A DNA stretch of 64,000 nucleotides. Source: Allomesorhizobium sp043769475. Lineage in GTDB: Bacteria; Pseudomonadota; Alphaproteobacteria; Rhizobiales; Rhizobiaceae. Both the position numbers and the translations under genes were made by a program. Where the stretch lies: positions 248,001 through 312,000 of the forward strand of contig NZ_CP171729.1 of NCBI RefSeq assembly GCF_043769475.1. The letters run 5' to 3'. The notes beneath the pieces were generated by a model, which was not told the origin of the DNA, ran no database searches, and worked only from the letters and a program-made list of their open reading frames with translations. Positions within the stretch are counted from its first letter, which is position 1, and every line of letters begins with the position of its first letter. Of the stretch, positions 27,427 to 36,795 are shown one piece after another.

Positions 27427-29457
27427 GTGAACCCCACAAAGCTCCTTATCGGCCAGATCGCCGTTGTGTTTGCCATCGTTCTCCTCGGAGTGTGGGCTTC
27501 CACGCAATGGTGCGCTCATATGCTGGCTTATCAGGAGCGACTAGGCGTGCCGTGGTTTTTGGCGGCGGGCTGGCCCATCTACACGCCTTGGAAGCTGTTC
27601 GTTTGGTGGTTTCAGTTCGAGGCTTACGCACCGGAGGTTTTCGACAAGGCCGGCACGCTGGCGGCGGCCAGCGGCTTGATGGGCTGCGCCGCCGCGGTTG
27701 CTGGCTCGCTGTGGCGCGCGCGGCAGCGCGGGCTAGTCACGACCTACGGCTCGTCACGATGGGCCACGAAGCGCGAGATCGAAAGGGCGGGATTGTTTAG
27801 GCCGGCAGGCGTTTTCCTTGGCGAGATGGAGGATCGCTATCTGCGCCATGACGGGCCGGAGCACGTCATGGCCTTCGCGCCGACGCGTTCAGGCAAGGGC
27901 GTCGGATTGGTCGTTCCGACGCTCCTTTCCTGGACCGGCTCGGCCGTCATCCACGACATCAAGGGCGAGAACTGGCAACTGACAGCGGGTTGGCGGTCGA
28001 GGTTCTCGCATTGCCTTCTGTTCAATCCGACCGATCCTCGATCGGCTCGCTACAATCCGCTGCTGGAAGTGCGCAAAGGCCCACACGAGGTTCGCGACGT
28101 CCAGAACATCGCCGACATACTGGTCGATCCCGAAGGCGCGCTCGAGCGGCGCAATCACTGGGAGAAGACCAGTCACGCACTGCTTGTCGGCGCTATCCTG
28201 CATGTGCTCTATGCCGAGGAGGAAAAGACGCTCGCCCGCGTCGCCACCTTTCTGTCGCACCCACAGCGGTCGTTTGCGGCGACGCTGCAGCGAATGATGA
28301 CGACCAACCACCTCGGCACCTCGGAAAAGCCGCAGGTCCATCCAGTCGTCGCCTCGGCAGCACGCGAGGTGCTGAACAAATCGGAAAACGAGCGTTCGGG
28401 CGTGTTGTCCACGGCAATGAGCTTCCTCGGGCTTTATCGTGATCCTACCGTTGCGACGACGACATCGGCATGCGACTGGCGCATTGCCGACCTTATGGAT
28501 TCGGATCGTCCACTGTCGCTCTATCTGGTCGTGCCGCCATCCGACATCTCCCGCACAAAGCCCCTGGTCCGGCTCATCCTCAATCAGATCGGCCGGCGGC
28601 TCACGGAGCGGCTGGAGGGCGATCCCAAAAAGAGCCGAAAGCATCAGCTGCTTATGATGCTGGACGAGTTCCCAGCGCTGGGGCGGCTGGACTTCTTCGA
28701 GACGGCGCTCGCCTTCATGGCGGGCTACGGCATCCGCGCCTATCTGATCGCGCAATCCTTGAACCAGATCTCCAAGGCCTATGGCGAGAACAACGCCATC
28801 CTCGACAATTGCCATGTGAGGATCGCCTTTTCTTCCAATGACGAGCGCACGGCCAAACGGATCTCGGATGCGCTCGGCATGGCGACGGAATTGCGCGCCA
28901 TGCGCAACTATGCCGGCCATCGGCTGGCGCCATGGCTTTCGCATGTGATGGTCAGTCGCCAGGAGACCGCGCGCCCATTGCTGACGCCGGGCGAGGTGAT
29001 GCAATTGCCGCCGGCCGACGAACTGGTGCTGGTTTCCGGTCTTGCGCCAATCCGGGCAAAGAAGCTGCGCTATTACGAGGATCCTAACTTCACTGAACGC
29101 GTGTTGCCCGCGCTAGTCCTCGCAGACGGCATATACGCGGACCGACCGGCGTCACGGGCCGATGACTGGAGCGGACAGGTGCGCGGCGTGGACCGTCGGC
29201 TTCTCGCTGGCGATGAGCGGTCCGACGCGATCTCTGAAGACGAAGGCGGCGTACAACAACAGCGCCATCCCGGCCTGCCGGAGGAAGGTGCCGCCGCGAA
29301 ACTAGAGCTTGAGCAGGATGACCTTTTCGGGCTGGCCGATGACGAAGGCGATGCGGCGGCCGAGAAGAAGGTTATCGACCGGATTTCCAATGTCGCGCGG
29401 GCGTACGGCATCAATGAAGGCAGGGGCGAGGACAAGGACATCCTGCCCGGCTTCTGA
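27427..29457 (+). CDS. traG: TraG/VirD4-type conjugal coupling protein
   Basis: The 676-residue protein has two N-terminal membrane segments (within the first 90 residues), Walker A in APTRSGKGVG near residue 151 and Walker B in LLMMLDEFPALG near 408, as in type IV coupling ATPases. It links the RlxS-DNA complex to the Trb channel at the inner membrane. GGAGC lies a few bases before the GTG at 27427, which I prefer; a GTG at 27412 would add five residues. It is the first gene of the transfer operon, with an RHH regulator gene 115 bases downstream. A serine/glutamate-rich tail is usual for the family. Confidence 0.93.
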   Translation: MNPTKLLIGQIAVVFAIVLLGVWASTQWCAHMLAYQERLGVPWFLAAGWPIYTPWKLFVWWFQFEAYAPEVFDKAGTLAAASGLMGCAAAVAGSLWRARQRGLVTTYGSSRWATKREIERAGLFRPAGVFLGEMEDRYLRHDGPEHVMAFAPTRSGKGVGLVVPTLLSWTGSAVIHDIKGENWQLTAGWRSRFSHCLLFNPTDPRSARYNPLLEVRKGPHEVRDVQNIADILVDPEGALERRNHWEKTSHALLVGAILHVLYAEEEKTLARVATFLSHPQRSFAATLQRMMTTNHLGTSEKPQVHPVVASAAREVLNKSENERSGVLSTAMSFLGLYRDPTVATTTSACDWRIADLMDSDRPLSLYLVVPPSDISRTKPLVRLILNQIGRRLTERLEGDPKKSRKHQLLMMLDEFPALGRLDFFETALAFMAGYGIRAYLIAQSLNQISKAYGENNAILDNCHVRIAFSSNDERTAKRISDALGMATELRAMRNYAGHRLAPWLSHVMVSRQETARPLLTPGEVMQLPPADELVLVSGLAPIRAKKLRYYEDPNFTERVLPALVLADGIYADRPASRADDWSGQVRGVDRRLLAGDERSDAISEDEGGVQQQRHPGLPEEGAAAKLELEQDDLFGLADDEGDAAAEKKVIDRISNVARAYGINEGRGEDKDILPGF

Positions 29458-29572
29458 CCCGTCCAGAGCCGAGCGCATCTCAGCGTAGATAAGGGTCCTA
29501 AGGGATTTCGGGTGTCTGAACGATGCTTGTTCGGAGCCGGCGCTTGAGCGCCGGCCAACCGGAACGAGCCGC

Positions 29573-29986
29573 ATGAAACCCGCACGCATCCGCCATCAGT
29601 TTCTGCTGGATTCAGAGCTGAGCGCAAGGCTCGCCCAGCTCAGCCGCAGTCCTTCGACCACCAAATCGGAGATCGTGGCGAAGGCGGTTCAGGCCTTCAT
29701 CGACCAGCGCGGGGAGAACGAGCTCGACCGGCGCTACCGCAAGCGTCTCGATCGTCTGTCGCGAGACCTCGACCACGTCCGACGCGATGCCGAAATGATC
29801 CTGGAAAGCCTGGCGCTCTTCATCCGTTTTTCCATCACGCTTCACGCCCACACGCCGGTGCCCGATAAGGCAACACAGGCGGTGGCGCAGGAGCGCTTCC
29901 AAAAATTCGTCGAGCAGGTCGGACGCCAGATCGCTTCCGGCAAGCGCGCTCTGCGCGACGAAAACAGCGGGGGAGGGGGCGAATGA
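29573..29986 (+). CDS. CopG-like ribbon-helix-helix protein of the transfer operon
   Basis: The 137-residue protein begins with a ribbon-helix-helix pattern (ARIRHQFLLDSELSARLAQLS, then STTKSEIVAKAVQAFID). It continues as a helical region with a hydrophobic stretch and a basic C-terminus. Proteins of this kind stand between traG and trbB in many rhizobial ICEs and plasmids; they may regulate the operon or bind DNA near oriT. The stop overlaps trbB by four bases. Confidence 0.8.
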   Translation: MKPARIRHQFLLDSELSARLAQLSRSPSTTKSEIVAKAVQAFIDQRGENELDRRYRKRLDRLSRDLDHVRRDAEMILESLALFIRFSITLHAHTPVPDKATQAVAQERFQKFVEQVGRQIASGKRALRDENSGGGGE

Positions 29987-30950
29987 CGTCTCATCCCGAG
30001 GCCGATCACCGCCGCCGCGCCATGCTGCGCACCGCCATGGGCCAGGCAATCGCCGACGCTTTGGCCGACCCATCCGTCATCGAGGTGATGGTCAATCCCG
30101 ACGGCGTGCTGCGGCTCGACCGGCTCGGCGAGGGCCGTCTCGACACCGGCGTGCGCATGCACCCGTCCGAGGCCGAACGCATTGTCCGCCTGGTCGCGTC
30201 CCATGTTCGCGCGGAAGCCCATGCCGAGAATCCGATTGTCAGCGCCGAGCTGCCGTCGGGCGAGCGCTTCGAGGGCCTGCTGCCGCCGGTGGCACTGGCG
30301 CCGTGCTTTGCCATCCGTAAGCCCGCGGCACGTGTCTACACGCTCGCCGACTACGTTGCCGACGGCATCATGATGCCGGTCCAGGCCGAAGCGCTGAAGA
30401 AGGCCGTGCGCGATCGTCGCAACATCCTGGTCGCCGGCGGGACATCTTCGGGAAAGACGACGCTCGCCAACGCGCTGCTGGCGCAAGTCGCCGAGTGCGA
30501 CGAGCGGATGATCCTGATCGAAGACACTCGCGAACTGCAATGCGCGGCCAAGGATTGCGTTGCGCTCCGTACCCGACGCGGCTCAGTCACGCTCGCCGAT
30601 CTCGTCCGCTCGACACTGCGGCTCAGACCAGACCGCATCATTGTCGGAGAGGTGAGGGGGCGGAAGCCCTAGACATGCTGAAGGCCTGGAACACCGGCCA
30701 TCCCGGCGGCATCGCCACGGTTCACGCCAATTCGGCCCGCTCGGCTCTCTACCGAGTCGAACAGCTTGCCCAGGAAGCCGTTGTCACCGTCCCCCGCCGC
30801 CTCATCGCCGAAGCCATCGACCTGATCGTCTTCATCGCCGGGCGCGGCTCGTCGCGCCGCATCGATGCAATCGCCGAAGTGACTGGTCTCGACAGCAATG
30901 GCGACTACGCGGTCAGCCAGCTCACGCCCTCGCAACTCCAGCAGCTTTGA
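29983..30950 (+). pseudogene. trbB: TrbB type IV secretion ATPase, frameshifted
   Basis: Residues of about 1-225 are a clear VirB11/TrbB ATPase with Walker A AGGTSSGKTT near residue 150 and the LRPDRIIVGEVRG box. At 30656-30660 five G residues stand where six would keep the frame (VRG-AEALDMLKAW). The rest (TGHPGGIATVHANSA, RLIAEAIDLIVFI) follows in the shifted frame to 30950. The repaired protein would have 322 residues, the normal size. TrbB powers pilus assembly at the cytoplasmic face, so a true mutation here would block transfer. Confidence 0.9.
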
Positions 30951-30961
30951 AAGGCCTCTTC

Positions 30962-31269
30962 ATGCGCAAGAAGTTTCGTTTTCTGTCGTCAATCGCCGTC
31001 GCGTTCCTTCTTACGGCGCCGGCTTATGCGGCCGGCTCCGGCATGCCGTGGGAGGAACCGCTGCAGCGATCCTGGAGTCGGTTCAAGGGCCTGTCGCCAA
31101 GATCGTCGCGGTGATCATCATTATCGTCACCGGCCTGACGCTCGCCTTCGGCGACACGGCCGGCGGGTTCCGCCGGCTTATCCAGATCGTCTTCGGTCTC
31201 TCCATTGCCTTCGCAGCAAGCTCCTTCTTCCTCTCCTTCTTCTCCTTCGGTGGCGGGGCGCTCATCTGA
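30962..31269 (+). pseudogene. trbC: TrbC pilin, frameshifted
   Basis: The first frame gives a typical signal peptide (MRKKFRFLSSIAVAFLL..PAYAAGSGMPWEEPLQ). Then the mature pilin helices (ILESVQGPVAKIVAVIIII, AFAASSFFLSFFSFGGG) continue in another frame. One base is missing near 31066, between CTGCAG and ATCCTG. The repaired product has 102 residues, as expected for TrbC, the pilin subunit trimmed by TraF. Both this gene and trbB are hit by a one-base loss. Confidence 0.85.
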
Positions 31270-31541
31270 TGGCGGCCGGTGAGCAGCATATCGAAGGCTT
31301 CGAGGTTCCGGTTCACCGGGCCCTCACCGAGCCGATCCTGCTCGGCGGCGCGCCGCGGGCTGTGGCGATTCTCAACGGCACGGTGGCCGCGGCGATCGGG
31401 CTTGGGATGCAGCAGTGGATCGCTGGACTGGTTCTCTGGATAGCCGGCCACACGCTGGCGGTCTTCGCCGCCCGCCGCGATCCGGATTTCGCGAGCGTGC
31501 TCGTCCGCCACCTTCGCCTGAAAGGTTGGCTCGCATGCTGA
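31269..31541 (+). CDS. trbD: TrbD, VirB3-like inner-membrane protein
   Basis: The 90-residue protein has the TrbD/VirB3 form: VPVHRALTEPILLGGAPRAVAI, two hydrophobic helices (about residues 33-70) and the C-terminal DPDFASVLVRHLRLKGWL. It works next to the TrbE ATPase in pilus assembly. Its ATG overlaps the trbC stop and its end overlaps trbE, so the genes are tightly coupled. I rejected the upstream extension of this frame because it runs through trbC. Confidence 0.9.
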   Translation: MAAGEQHIEGFEVPVHRALTEPILLGGAPRAVAILNGTVAAAIGLGMQQWIAGLVLWIAGHTLAVFAARRDPDFASVLVRHLRLKGWLAC

Positions 31542-33970
31542 ACCTTTCGGAATACCGCAGCAGAGCCTATCGCTTTGCCGACCATCTTCCATGGGCGGCA
31601 TTGGTCGCGTCCGGCATCGTCCTCAACAAGGACGGCAGCTTTCAGCGGACGTTGCGGTTCCGCGGGCCCGATCTCGAAAGCGCCACGGAAGCCGTATTGG
31701 TCGGCATCTGTGCGCGGGCCAACAATGCTCTGAGACGGCTCGGCTCCGGCTGGGCGTTGTTCTTCGAGGCTGAGCGCGTCGAGGCGCTCGATTATCCTAA
31801 ATCGACCTTTCCCGATGCCGCGTCATGGCTGGTCGACGAGGAGCGCCGCGCGGCGTTCGAGGGCAAAGTCGCGCATTTTGAAAGCCGTTACCACCTCACC
31901 TTGCTGTTCATGCCGCCACCCGATGGCCAGGCGCTAGCGGAAAGCGCACTCGTCGACTCCGATCGTGAGAATGGGAAACGCGACTGGCGTCAGGAACTGA
32001 CTCGATTCCGCGACGAGACCGACCGTGTGCTCGACCTGCTCTCCGGCTTCATGCCCGAGGTGCGCGCGCTCGACGATGCCGAGACGCTCACATTCCTGCA
32101 CGGCACTATCTCGACCAAGCGTCATCCGGTCGCAGTACCGGAAACGCTGATGTACCTCGATGGCGTCCTGGTCGACACGCCTCTTACCGGAGGACTGGAG
32201 CCGATGCTGGGCGAACAGCATCTGCGCACGCTCACCATTCTTGGTTTCCCGACTGTGACCCGGCCCGGCATCCTCGATGCGCTCAATCACCAGGACTTCG
32301 CCTATCGCTGGGTGACACGCTTCATTCCGCTCGACAAGACGGAAGCCACAAAGACGCTGACGAAGCTGCGCCGGCAATGGTTCGCCAAGCGCAAATCGAT
32401 TGTCGCCATCCTGCGCGAGGTGGTCACCAACGAGCCGGTGCCGCTTGTCGACAGCGACGCCGAAAACAAAGCGCTCGATGCCGATGCCGCGCTGCAGGCG
32501 CTGGGCGGCGATCATGTCGGGTTCGGCTATCTCACCGCCACGTTCACGGTCTGGGACGAGGATCGCCAGGCTGCCGAGCAGAAACTTCGCGCGGTGGAGC
32601 GCATCGTCAACGGGCTCGGCTTCACCACGATCCGCGAGAGCGTCAATGCGGTCGAGGCCTGGCTCGGTTCGCTGCCCGGTCACGTCTATGCCAATGTCCG
32701 TCAGCCACTCGTTCATACGCTGAACCTTGCCCATCTCATGCCGCTGTCATCGGTGTGGGCTGGTCCGGCGCGCAACGATCACCTGAGCAAGGTCATCGGG
32801 ACAGAAGCTCCACCGCTTCTTTTTGCCGAGACCAGCGGCTCGACACCGTTCCGGCTTTCCACCCATGTCGGCGACGTCGGCCATATGCTGATCGTCGGGC
32901 CGACCGGCGCCGGCAAATCGGTGCTGCTTTCCCTCATCGCTCTGCAGTTCCGCCGCTATCCCGGCGCGCAGGTCTATCTCTTCGATAAGGGCAATTCTGC
33001 GCGGGCCGCAACGCTCGCCATGGGCGGCCAGCATCATGCGCTTGGCGCTGACGGTTCATTCGCCTTCCAGCCCCTGCGCAACATCGACGACCAGGGTGTC
33101 CGCAGCTGGGCGGCCGAATGGATCGCGGGACTGCTCGCCCATGAGAACGTTGCCGTCGCACCGGAGGTGAAGGAGGCGGTCTGGTCGGCGCTCACCAGCC
33201 TCGCCACCGCACCGGCGGAAGAACGGACGCTAACGGGCCTGTCGGTTTTGCTGCCGTCCAATGCGCTGAAGACAGCACTCATGCCTTACACGCTCGACGG
33301 CCCCTTCGGCCGGTTGCTCGACGCCGATAACGACCGGCTGGCGCTGTCGGACGTACAGTGCTTCGAGACCGAGGAGCTGATGCACAGCCAAGCCGTCGTG
33401 CTCCCGGTGCTCACCTACCTGTTCCATCGGCTCGAGGAGCGGTTCGACGGCCGGCCGACTTTGCTCATGCTCGACGAGGCTTGGGTCTACCTCGACAACC
33501 CGCTCTTTGCCGCCCGGATCCGCGAATGGCTGAAGGTGCTGCGCAAGAAGAACGTGTCGGTGATCTTCGCCACGCAGTCGCTCGCCGACATCGCCGGTTC
33601 TTCCATTGCGCCGGCAATCATCGAGAGCTGTCCGCAGCGCATCTTCCTGCCGAATGACCGGGCGGTCGAGCCGCAGGCGCGGGAAGCCTATGACCGCTTC
33701 GGACTGAACGAGCGGCAGATCGAGCTGATCGCCCGCGCCACGCCAAAGCGCCACTATTATCTGCAGTCGCGACGCGGAAACCGGCTGTTCGAGTTGGGAC
33801 TGGGTCCCGTCGCGCTCGCCCTTTGCGGCGCATCCGATCCGGCCGCGCAGACCCTCATCGACACGATCGTTTCCGAGCACGGCCGGAGCGAGTTCGCCTC
33901 CCGATTCCTGAGCGCTCGCGGCCTCGACTGGGCTGCCGAGCTTCTCGGGCAATACCCCCAACCAGAATAG
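31535..33970 (+). CDS. trbE: TrbE, VirB4-type ATPase of the transfer channel
   Basis: The 811-residue protein has the CagE/VirB4 N-terminal domain (about residues 1-380) and a C-terminal ATPase domain with Walker A GPTGAGKSVLL near residue 455, Walker B PTLLMLDEAWVYL near 640 and the SVIFATQSLADI motif. It drives substrate transfer and pilus assembly in the inner membrane. The ATG at 31535 lies inside the end of trbD. Length and motifs are intact. Confidence 0.95.
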   Translation: MLNLSEYRSRAYRFADHLPWAALVASGIVLNKDGSFQRTLRFRGPDLESATEAVLVGICARANNALRRLGSGWALFFEAERVEALDYPKSTFPDAASWLVDEERRAAFEGKVAHFESRYHLTLLFMPPPDGQALAESALVDSDRENGKRDWRQELTRFRDETDRVLDLLSGFMPEVRALDDAETLTFLHGTISTKRHPVAVPETLMYLDGVLVDTPLTGGLEPMLGEQHLRTLTILGFPTVTRPGILDALNHQDFAYRWVTRFIPLDKTEATKTLTKLRRQWFAKRKSIVAILREVVTNEPVPLVDSDAENKALDADAALQALGGDHVGFGYLTATFTVWDEDRQAAEQKLRAVERIVNGLGFTTIRESVNAVEAWLGSLPGHVYANVRQPLVHTLNLAHLMPLSSVWAGPARNDHLSKVIGTEAPPLLFAETSGSTPFRLSTHVGDVGHMLIVGPTGAGKSVLLSLIALQFRRYPGAQVYLFDKGNSARAATLAMGGQHHALGADGSFAFQPLRNIDDQGVRSWAAEWIAGLLAHENVAVAPEVKEAVWSALTSLATAPAEERTLTGLSVLLPSNALKTALMPYTLDGPFGRLLDADNDRLALSDVQCFETEELMHSQAVVLPVLTYLFHRLEERFDGRPTLLMLDEAWVYLDNPLFAARIREWLKVLRKKNVSVIFATQSLADIAGSSIAPAIIESCPQRIFLPNDRAVEPQAREAYDRFGLNERQIELIARATPKRHYYLQSRRGNRLFELGLGPVALALCGASDPAAQTLIDTIVSEHGRSEFASRFLSARGLDWAAELLGQYPQPE

Positions 33971-33984
33971 GAGCATACAGAATC

Positions 33985-34707
33985 ATGCGGCGCCACCTTG
34001 TTACGGGTCTTGTCACCGTGTCCCTCATCCTCAAGCCGATCGCCGGATTTGCCCCACCGGCTTTCGCCGTCACCGTCTTCGATCCCAAGAACTATGCGGA
34101 AAACATGCTGACGGCGGCACGCTCGATGGAGCAGATCAATAATCAGATACGGTCGCTGCAGAATGAGGCGACCATGTTGCAGAACATGGCGCGCAACCTT
34201 CAGCGCCTGGATTTCTCCTCGGTCGCGCAACTGACCGGCGCGCTCAACCGCATCGATGGACTTATGATCCAGGCCGACGGGCTGAGTTTTGATCTGGGCC
34301 AGCTCGAAAGTGAGTGGCGAGAAAAGTATCCGGAAAGCTACGACGGCACGATCAAGGTGAACGATCTGGCCTCAGCCGCACGCGAGCGCTGGCAAAGCGC
34401 CATGAAAGCTTTCCGCCAGACCATGCGGGTGCAGTCGCAGATCGTCGAGAACGTCCGGGCCGACGGTGATCTGCTTGCTGAGCTCGTCAACCGCAGCCAG
34501 GGGGCCGCCGGCGCACTGGAGGCCCAGCAGGCTACCAACCAGCTGATGGCGCTCTCGGCCAAGCAGCAGATGCAGATCCAGACGCTGCTGGCGACACAGT
34601 ACCGGGCCGAAGCCGAGGACGCCGCCCGCAAGGCGCAGGCGGAGGAAGCGGCGCGCGAAACGACGCGGCGCTTCCTCGGCTCTGGCAAGGCCTATTCCGG
34701 CGACTGA
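33985..34707 (+). CDS. trbJ: TrbJ, VirB5-like pilus-associated protein
   Basis: From the ATG at 33985 the product has 240 residues with a signal peptide (LVTGLVTVSLILKP..PPAFA). A long helical region has the TrbJ pattern DPKNYAENMLTAARSMEQI and later RSQGAAGALEAQQATNQLMA. VirB5-like proteins sit at the pilus tip or in the periplasm and are needed for mating contact; trbJ is also linked to entry exclusion in IncP plasmids. It follows trbE after 14 bases. The trbK gene that often comes next is absent. Confidence 0.92.
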   Translation: MRRHLVTGLVTVSLILKPIAGFAPPAFAVTVFDPKNYAENMLTAARSMEQINNQIRSLQNEATMLQNMARNLQRLDFSSVAQLTGALNRIDGLMIQADGLSFDLGQLESEWREKYPESYDGTIKVNDLASAARERWQSAMKAFRQTMRVQSQIVENVRADGDLLAELVNRSQGAAGALEAQQATNQLMALSAKQQMQIQTLLATQYRAEAEDAARKAQAEEAARETTRRFLGSGKAYSGD

Positions 34708-34740
34708 GCCGGCATCCCTTGAAGCGAGGAAAGCGGCGGC

Positions 34741-36063
34741 ATGAACGATCTCGGCGTCATCGACCGGTTCATGGAGACCTTCATCCGCTACATTGACAGC
34801 GGGTTCGGTCTGCTCTCGGGCGACGTCGCTTTCCTCACCACCATCCTGATTGGCCTCGACATCACGCTTGCGGGCCTGTTCTGGGCCCTCGGCGGCGAGC
34901 ATGACATTCTCGGCCGGCTTGTGCGTAAGGTGCTTTATGTCGGCGTCTTCGCCTTCATCCTGAACAATTTTGCGAAACTCGCTGGCATCATCTACCGCTC
35001 ATTCGCCGGGCTCGGGATCAACGCGTCGGGCGGAGGTCTCTCGGCCGACGATCTCCTGAGGCCCGGCCGCATTGCCGCCACCGGCTTCGAGGGCGCCTGG
35101 CCGCTGCTCGATCAGGCAAGCCAGCTTCTCGGATTTCCGGAATTCTTCGGCAACGCGCTCACCATTTTCGTGCTGCTGCTCGCCTGGTTCCTCGTCATCA
35201 TCGCCTTCTTCATTCTTTCGATCCAGCTCTTCATCACCATCCTGGAATTCAAGCTCACCACGCTCGCCGGCTTCGTGCTTGTGCCCTTTGCGCTCTGGAA
35301 CCGCTCTGCGTTCCTGGCCGAGCGCGTGCTTGGCAATGTGATTGCGTCCGGCATCAAGGTGATGGTGCTTGCTGTCATCGTCGGCATCGGCTCGACGCTC
35401 TTTGCCGAGTTTGCATCCGGCTCGCAGGGCCAGGAGCCGAACCTTGCCGCCGCCATGTCGCAGGTGCTGGGCGCGCTGGCGCTGCTCGGTCTCGGCATCT
35501 TCGGACCGGGCATCGCCTCCGGCCTCGTTTCCGGCGCGCCTCAGCTTGGTGCAGGCGCAGCGCTCGGAACCACGGCAACGGCGGCCGGTGCGACCCTCGT
35601 TGCCGGCGGCACGGCATTTGCTGGCGCGCGTATGGCTACCGGCGGCAGTCTGGCCGCGGTCCGCGCGGGCGCTGCCATGGGGTCCGCTACCTCCACGGCC
35701 TACCGCTTCGCAATGGAGACGTCCGGCGAGACCGGTCTGTCAGGTGTGGCGGCTGGAATGGGCGGCATGGCGCGTGCTGCCGGTGGCGCAGTCGTGCAGG
35801 GAGCACAGTCCGTAACAGGTCCGATTCGTCGAAGCGTCGAAGCCGGCCGCGATGCCGCCTGGACCGCGACGGGCGGTGCGCCGACCTCTTCCCAACCAGA
35901 ACCCGCTGTCAACACAGCTGCCGATGCCGCCCCGGCCTGGGCCAAGCGCCTTCGCTCCGAGCAGACGGCCCGAGCCCATCGCCATACCGCGATGCAAGCA
36001 ATCCGCGACGGCGACCGGCCAGGCGGCGGCGCCAATCCCTCCCTCAACGACAAGGACGACTAG
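34741..36063 (+). CDS. trbL: TrbL, VirB6-like polytopic membrane protein
   Basis: The 440-residue protein has about six hydrophobic segments between residues 30 and 290, the TrbL core (FILNNFAKLAGIIYRSFAGLG, LLLAWFLVIIAFFILSIQLF) and an alanine/glycine-rich then basic C-terminal tail. It forms part of the inner-membrane channel through which DNA passes. The stop is directly followed by the trbF start. The low-complexity tail is common in the family. Confidence 0.93.
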   Translation: MNDLGVIDRFMETFIRYIDSGFGLLSGDVAFLTTILIGLDITLAGLFWALGGEHDILGRLVRKVLYVGVFAFILNNFAKLAGIIYRSFAGLGINASGGGLSADDLLRPGRIAATGFEGAWPLLDQASQLLGFPEFFGNALTIFVLLLAWFLVIIAFFILSIQLFITILEFKLTTLAGFVLVPFALWNRSAFLAERVLGNVIASGIKVMVLAVIVGIGSTLFAEFASGSQGQEPNLAAAMSQVLGALALLGLGIFGPGIASGLVSGAPQLGAGAALGTTATAAGATLVAGGTAFAGARMATGGSLAAVRAGAAMGSATSTAYRFAMETSGETGLSGVAAGMGGMARAAGGAVVQGAQSVTGPIRRSVEAGRDAAWTATGGAPTSSQPEPAVNTAADAAPAWAKRLRSEQTARAHRHTAMQAIRDGDRPGGGANPSLNDKDD

Positions 36064-36795
36064 ATGCTGTTCAAGCGACCCGTTCAGCGTTACGGGAAGA
36101 CACCCGAACCCGTCACGCCGTATCAAAGGGCCAGCCAACTCTGGGACGAGCGCATCGGCTCCGCTCGCGTACAAGCCAAGAACTGGCGGCTGATGGCCTT
36201 CGGCTGTCTGGCGCTGGCGACCGGCCTTTCCGGCGCGCTTCTGTGGCAGTCGATGCAAAGCCGCGTCGTGCCTTACGTCGTCGAGGTCGACCGTTTTGGT
36301 GATGCGCGCGCCGTCGCGCCGGCGATCCAGGACTATGAGCCGTCCGATGCCCAGATCGCCTGGCATCTCGGCCGCTTCATCTCGAATGTCCGCTCCGTCT
36401 CCACCGATCCGGTTCTGGTGCGGCAGAACTGGCTTTCGGCCTACGACTTTGCCACCGACCGCGCCGCGCTCTTTCTCAATGAATATGCCAAGGCCAACGA
36501 CCCGTTCGGCAAGATCGGCACGCGCAGCGTGTCGGTGCAGATCACCAGCGTGGTGAGGGCGTCCGAGAGCTCGTTCCAGGTCAAATGGACCGAACAGGTT
36601 TATGAGCGCGGCAGTCTCGCCAGCACCACCCGCTGGACCGCGATTCTCACGCTGGTGATCCGCCCGCCAGGCAATACCGACCAGCTGCGCAAGAACCCGC
36701 TCGGCGTCTTCGTCAATGCCATCGACTGGTCGCGCGAGCTCGACAGCGCCGCGCCGACACCCGTTTCCCCGAAGGAACCAGAAAATGAAGAATAG
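36064..36795 (+). CDS. trbF: TrbF, VirB8-like assembly protein
   Basis: The 243-residue protein has a cytoplasmic N-terminus (TPYQRASQLWDERIGSA), one membrane helix (about residues 42-60) and a periplasmic VirB8 domain with VVPYVVEVDRFGDARAV and the late TRWTAILTLVI..LRKNPLGVFV strand. VirB8 proteins dimerise in the periplasm and nucleate the channel. It begins right after the trbL stop and overlaps trbG by 11 bases. Confidence 0.94.
   Translation: MLFKRPVQRYGKTPEPVTPYQRASQLWDERIGSARVQAKNWRLMAFGCLALATGLSGALLWQSMQSRVVPYVVEVDRFGDARAVAPAIQDYEPSDAQIAWHLGRFISNVRSVSTDPVLVRQNWLSAYDFATDRAALFLNEYAKANDPFGKIGTRSVSVQITSVVRASESSFQVKWTEQVYERGSLASTTRWTAILTLVIRPPGNTDQLRKNPLGVFVNAIDWSRELDSAAPTPVSPKEPENEE

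Noticed and set aside
27889..29004. 371-codon open frame antisense to traG
   Set aside because: traG has both Walker motifs in the same stretch; the antisense frame is a GC shadow.
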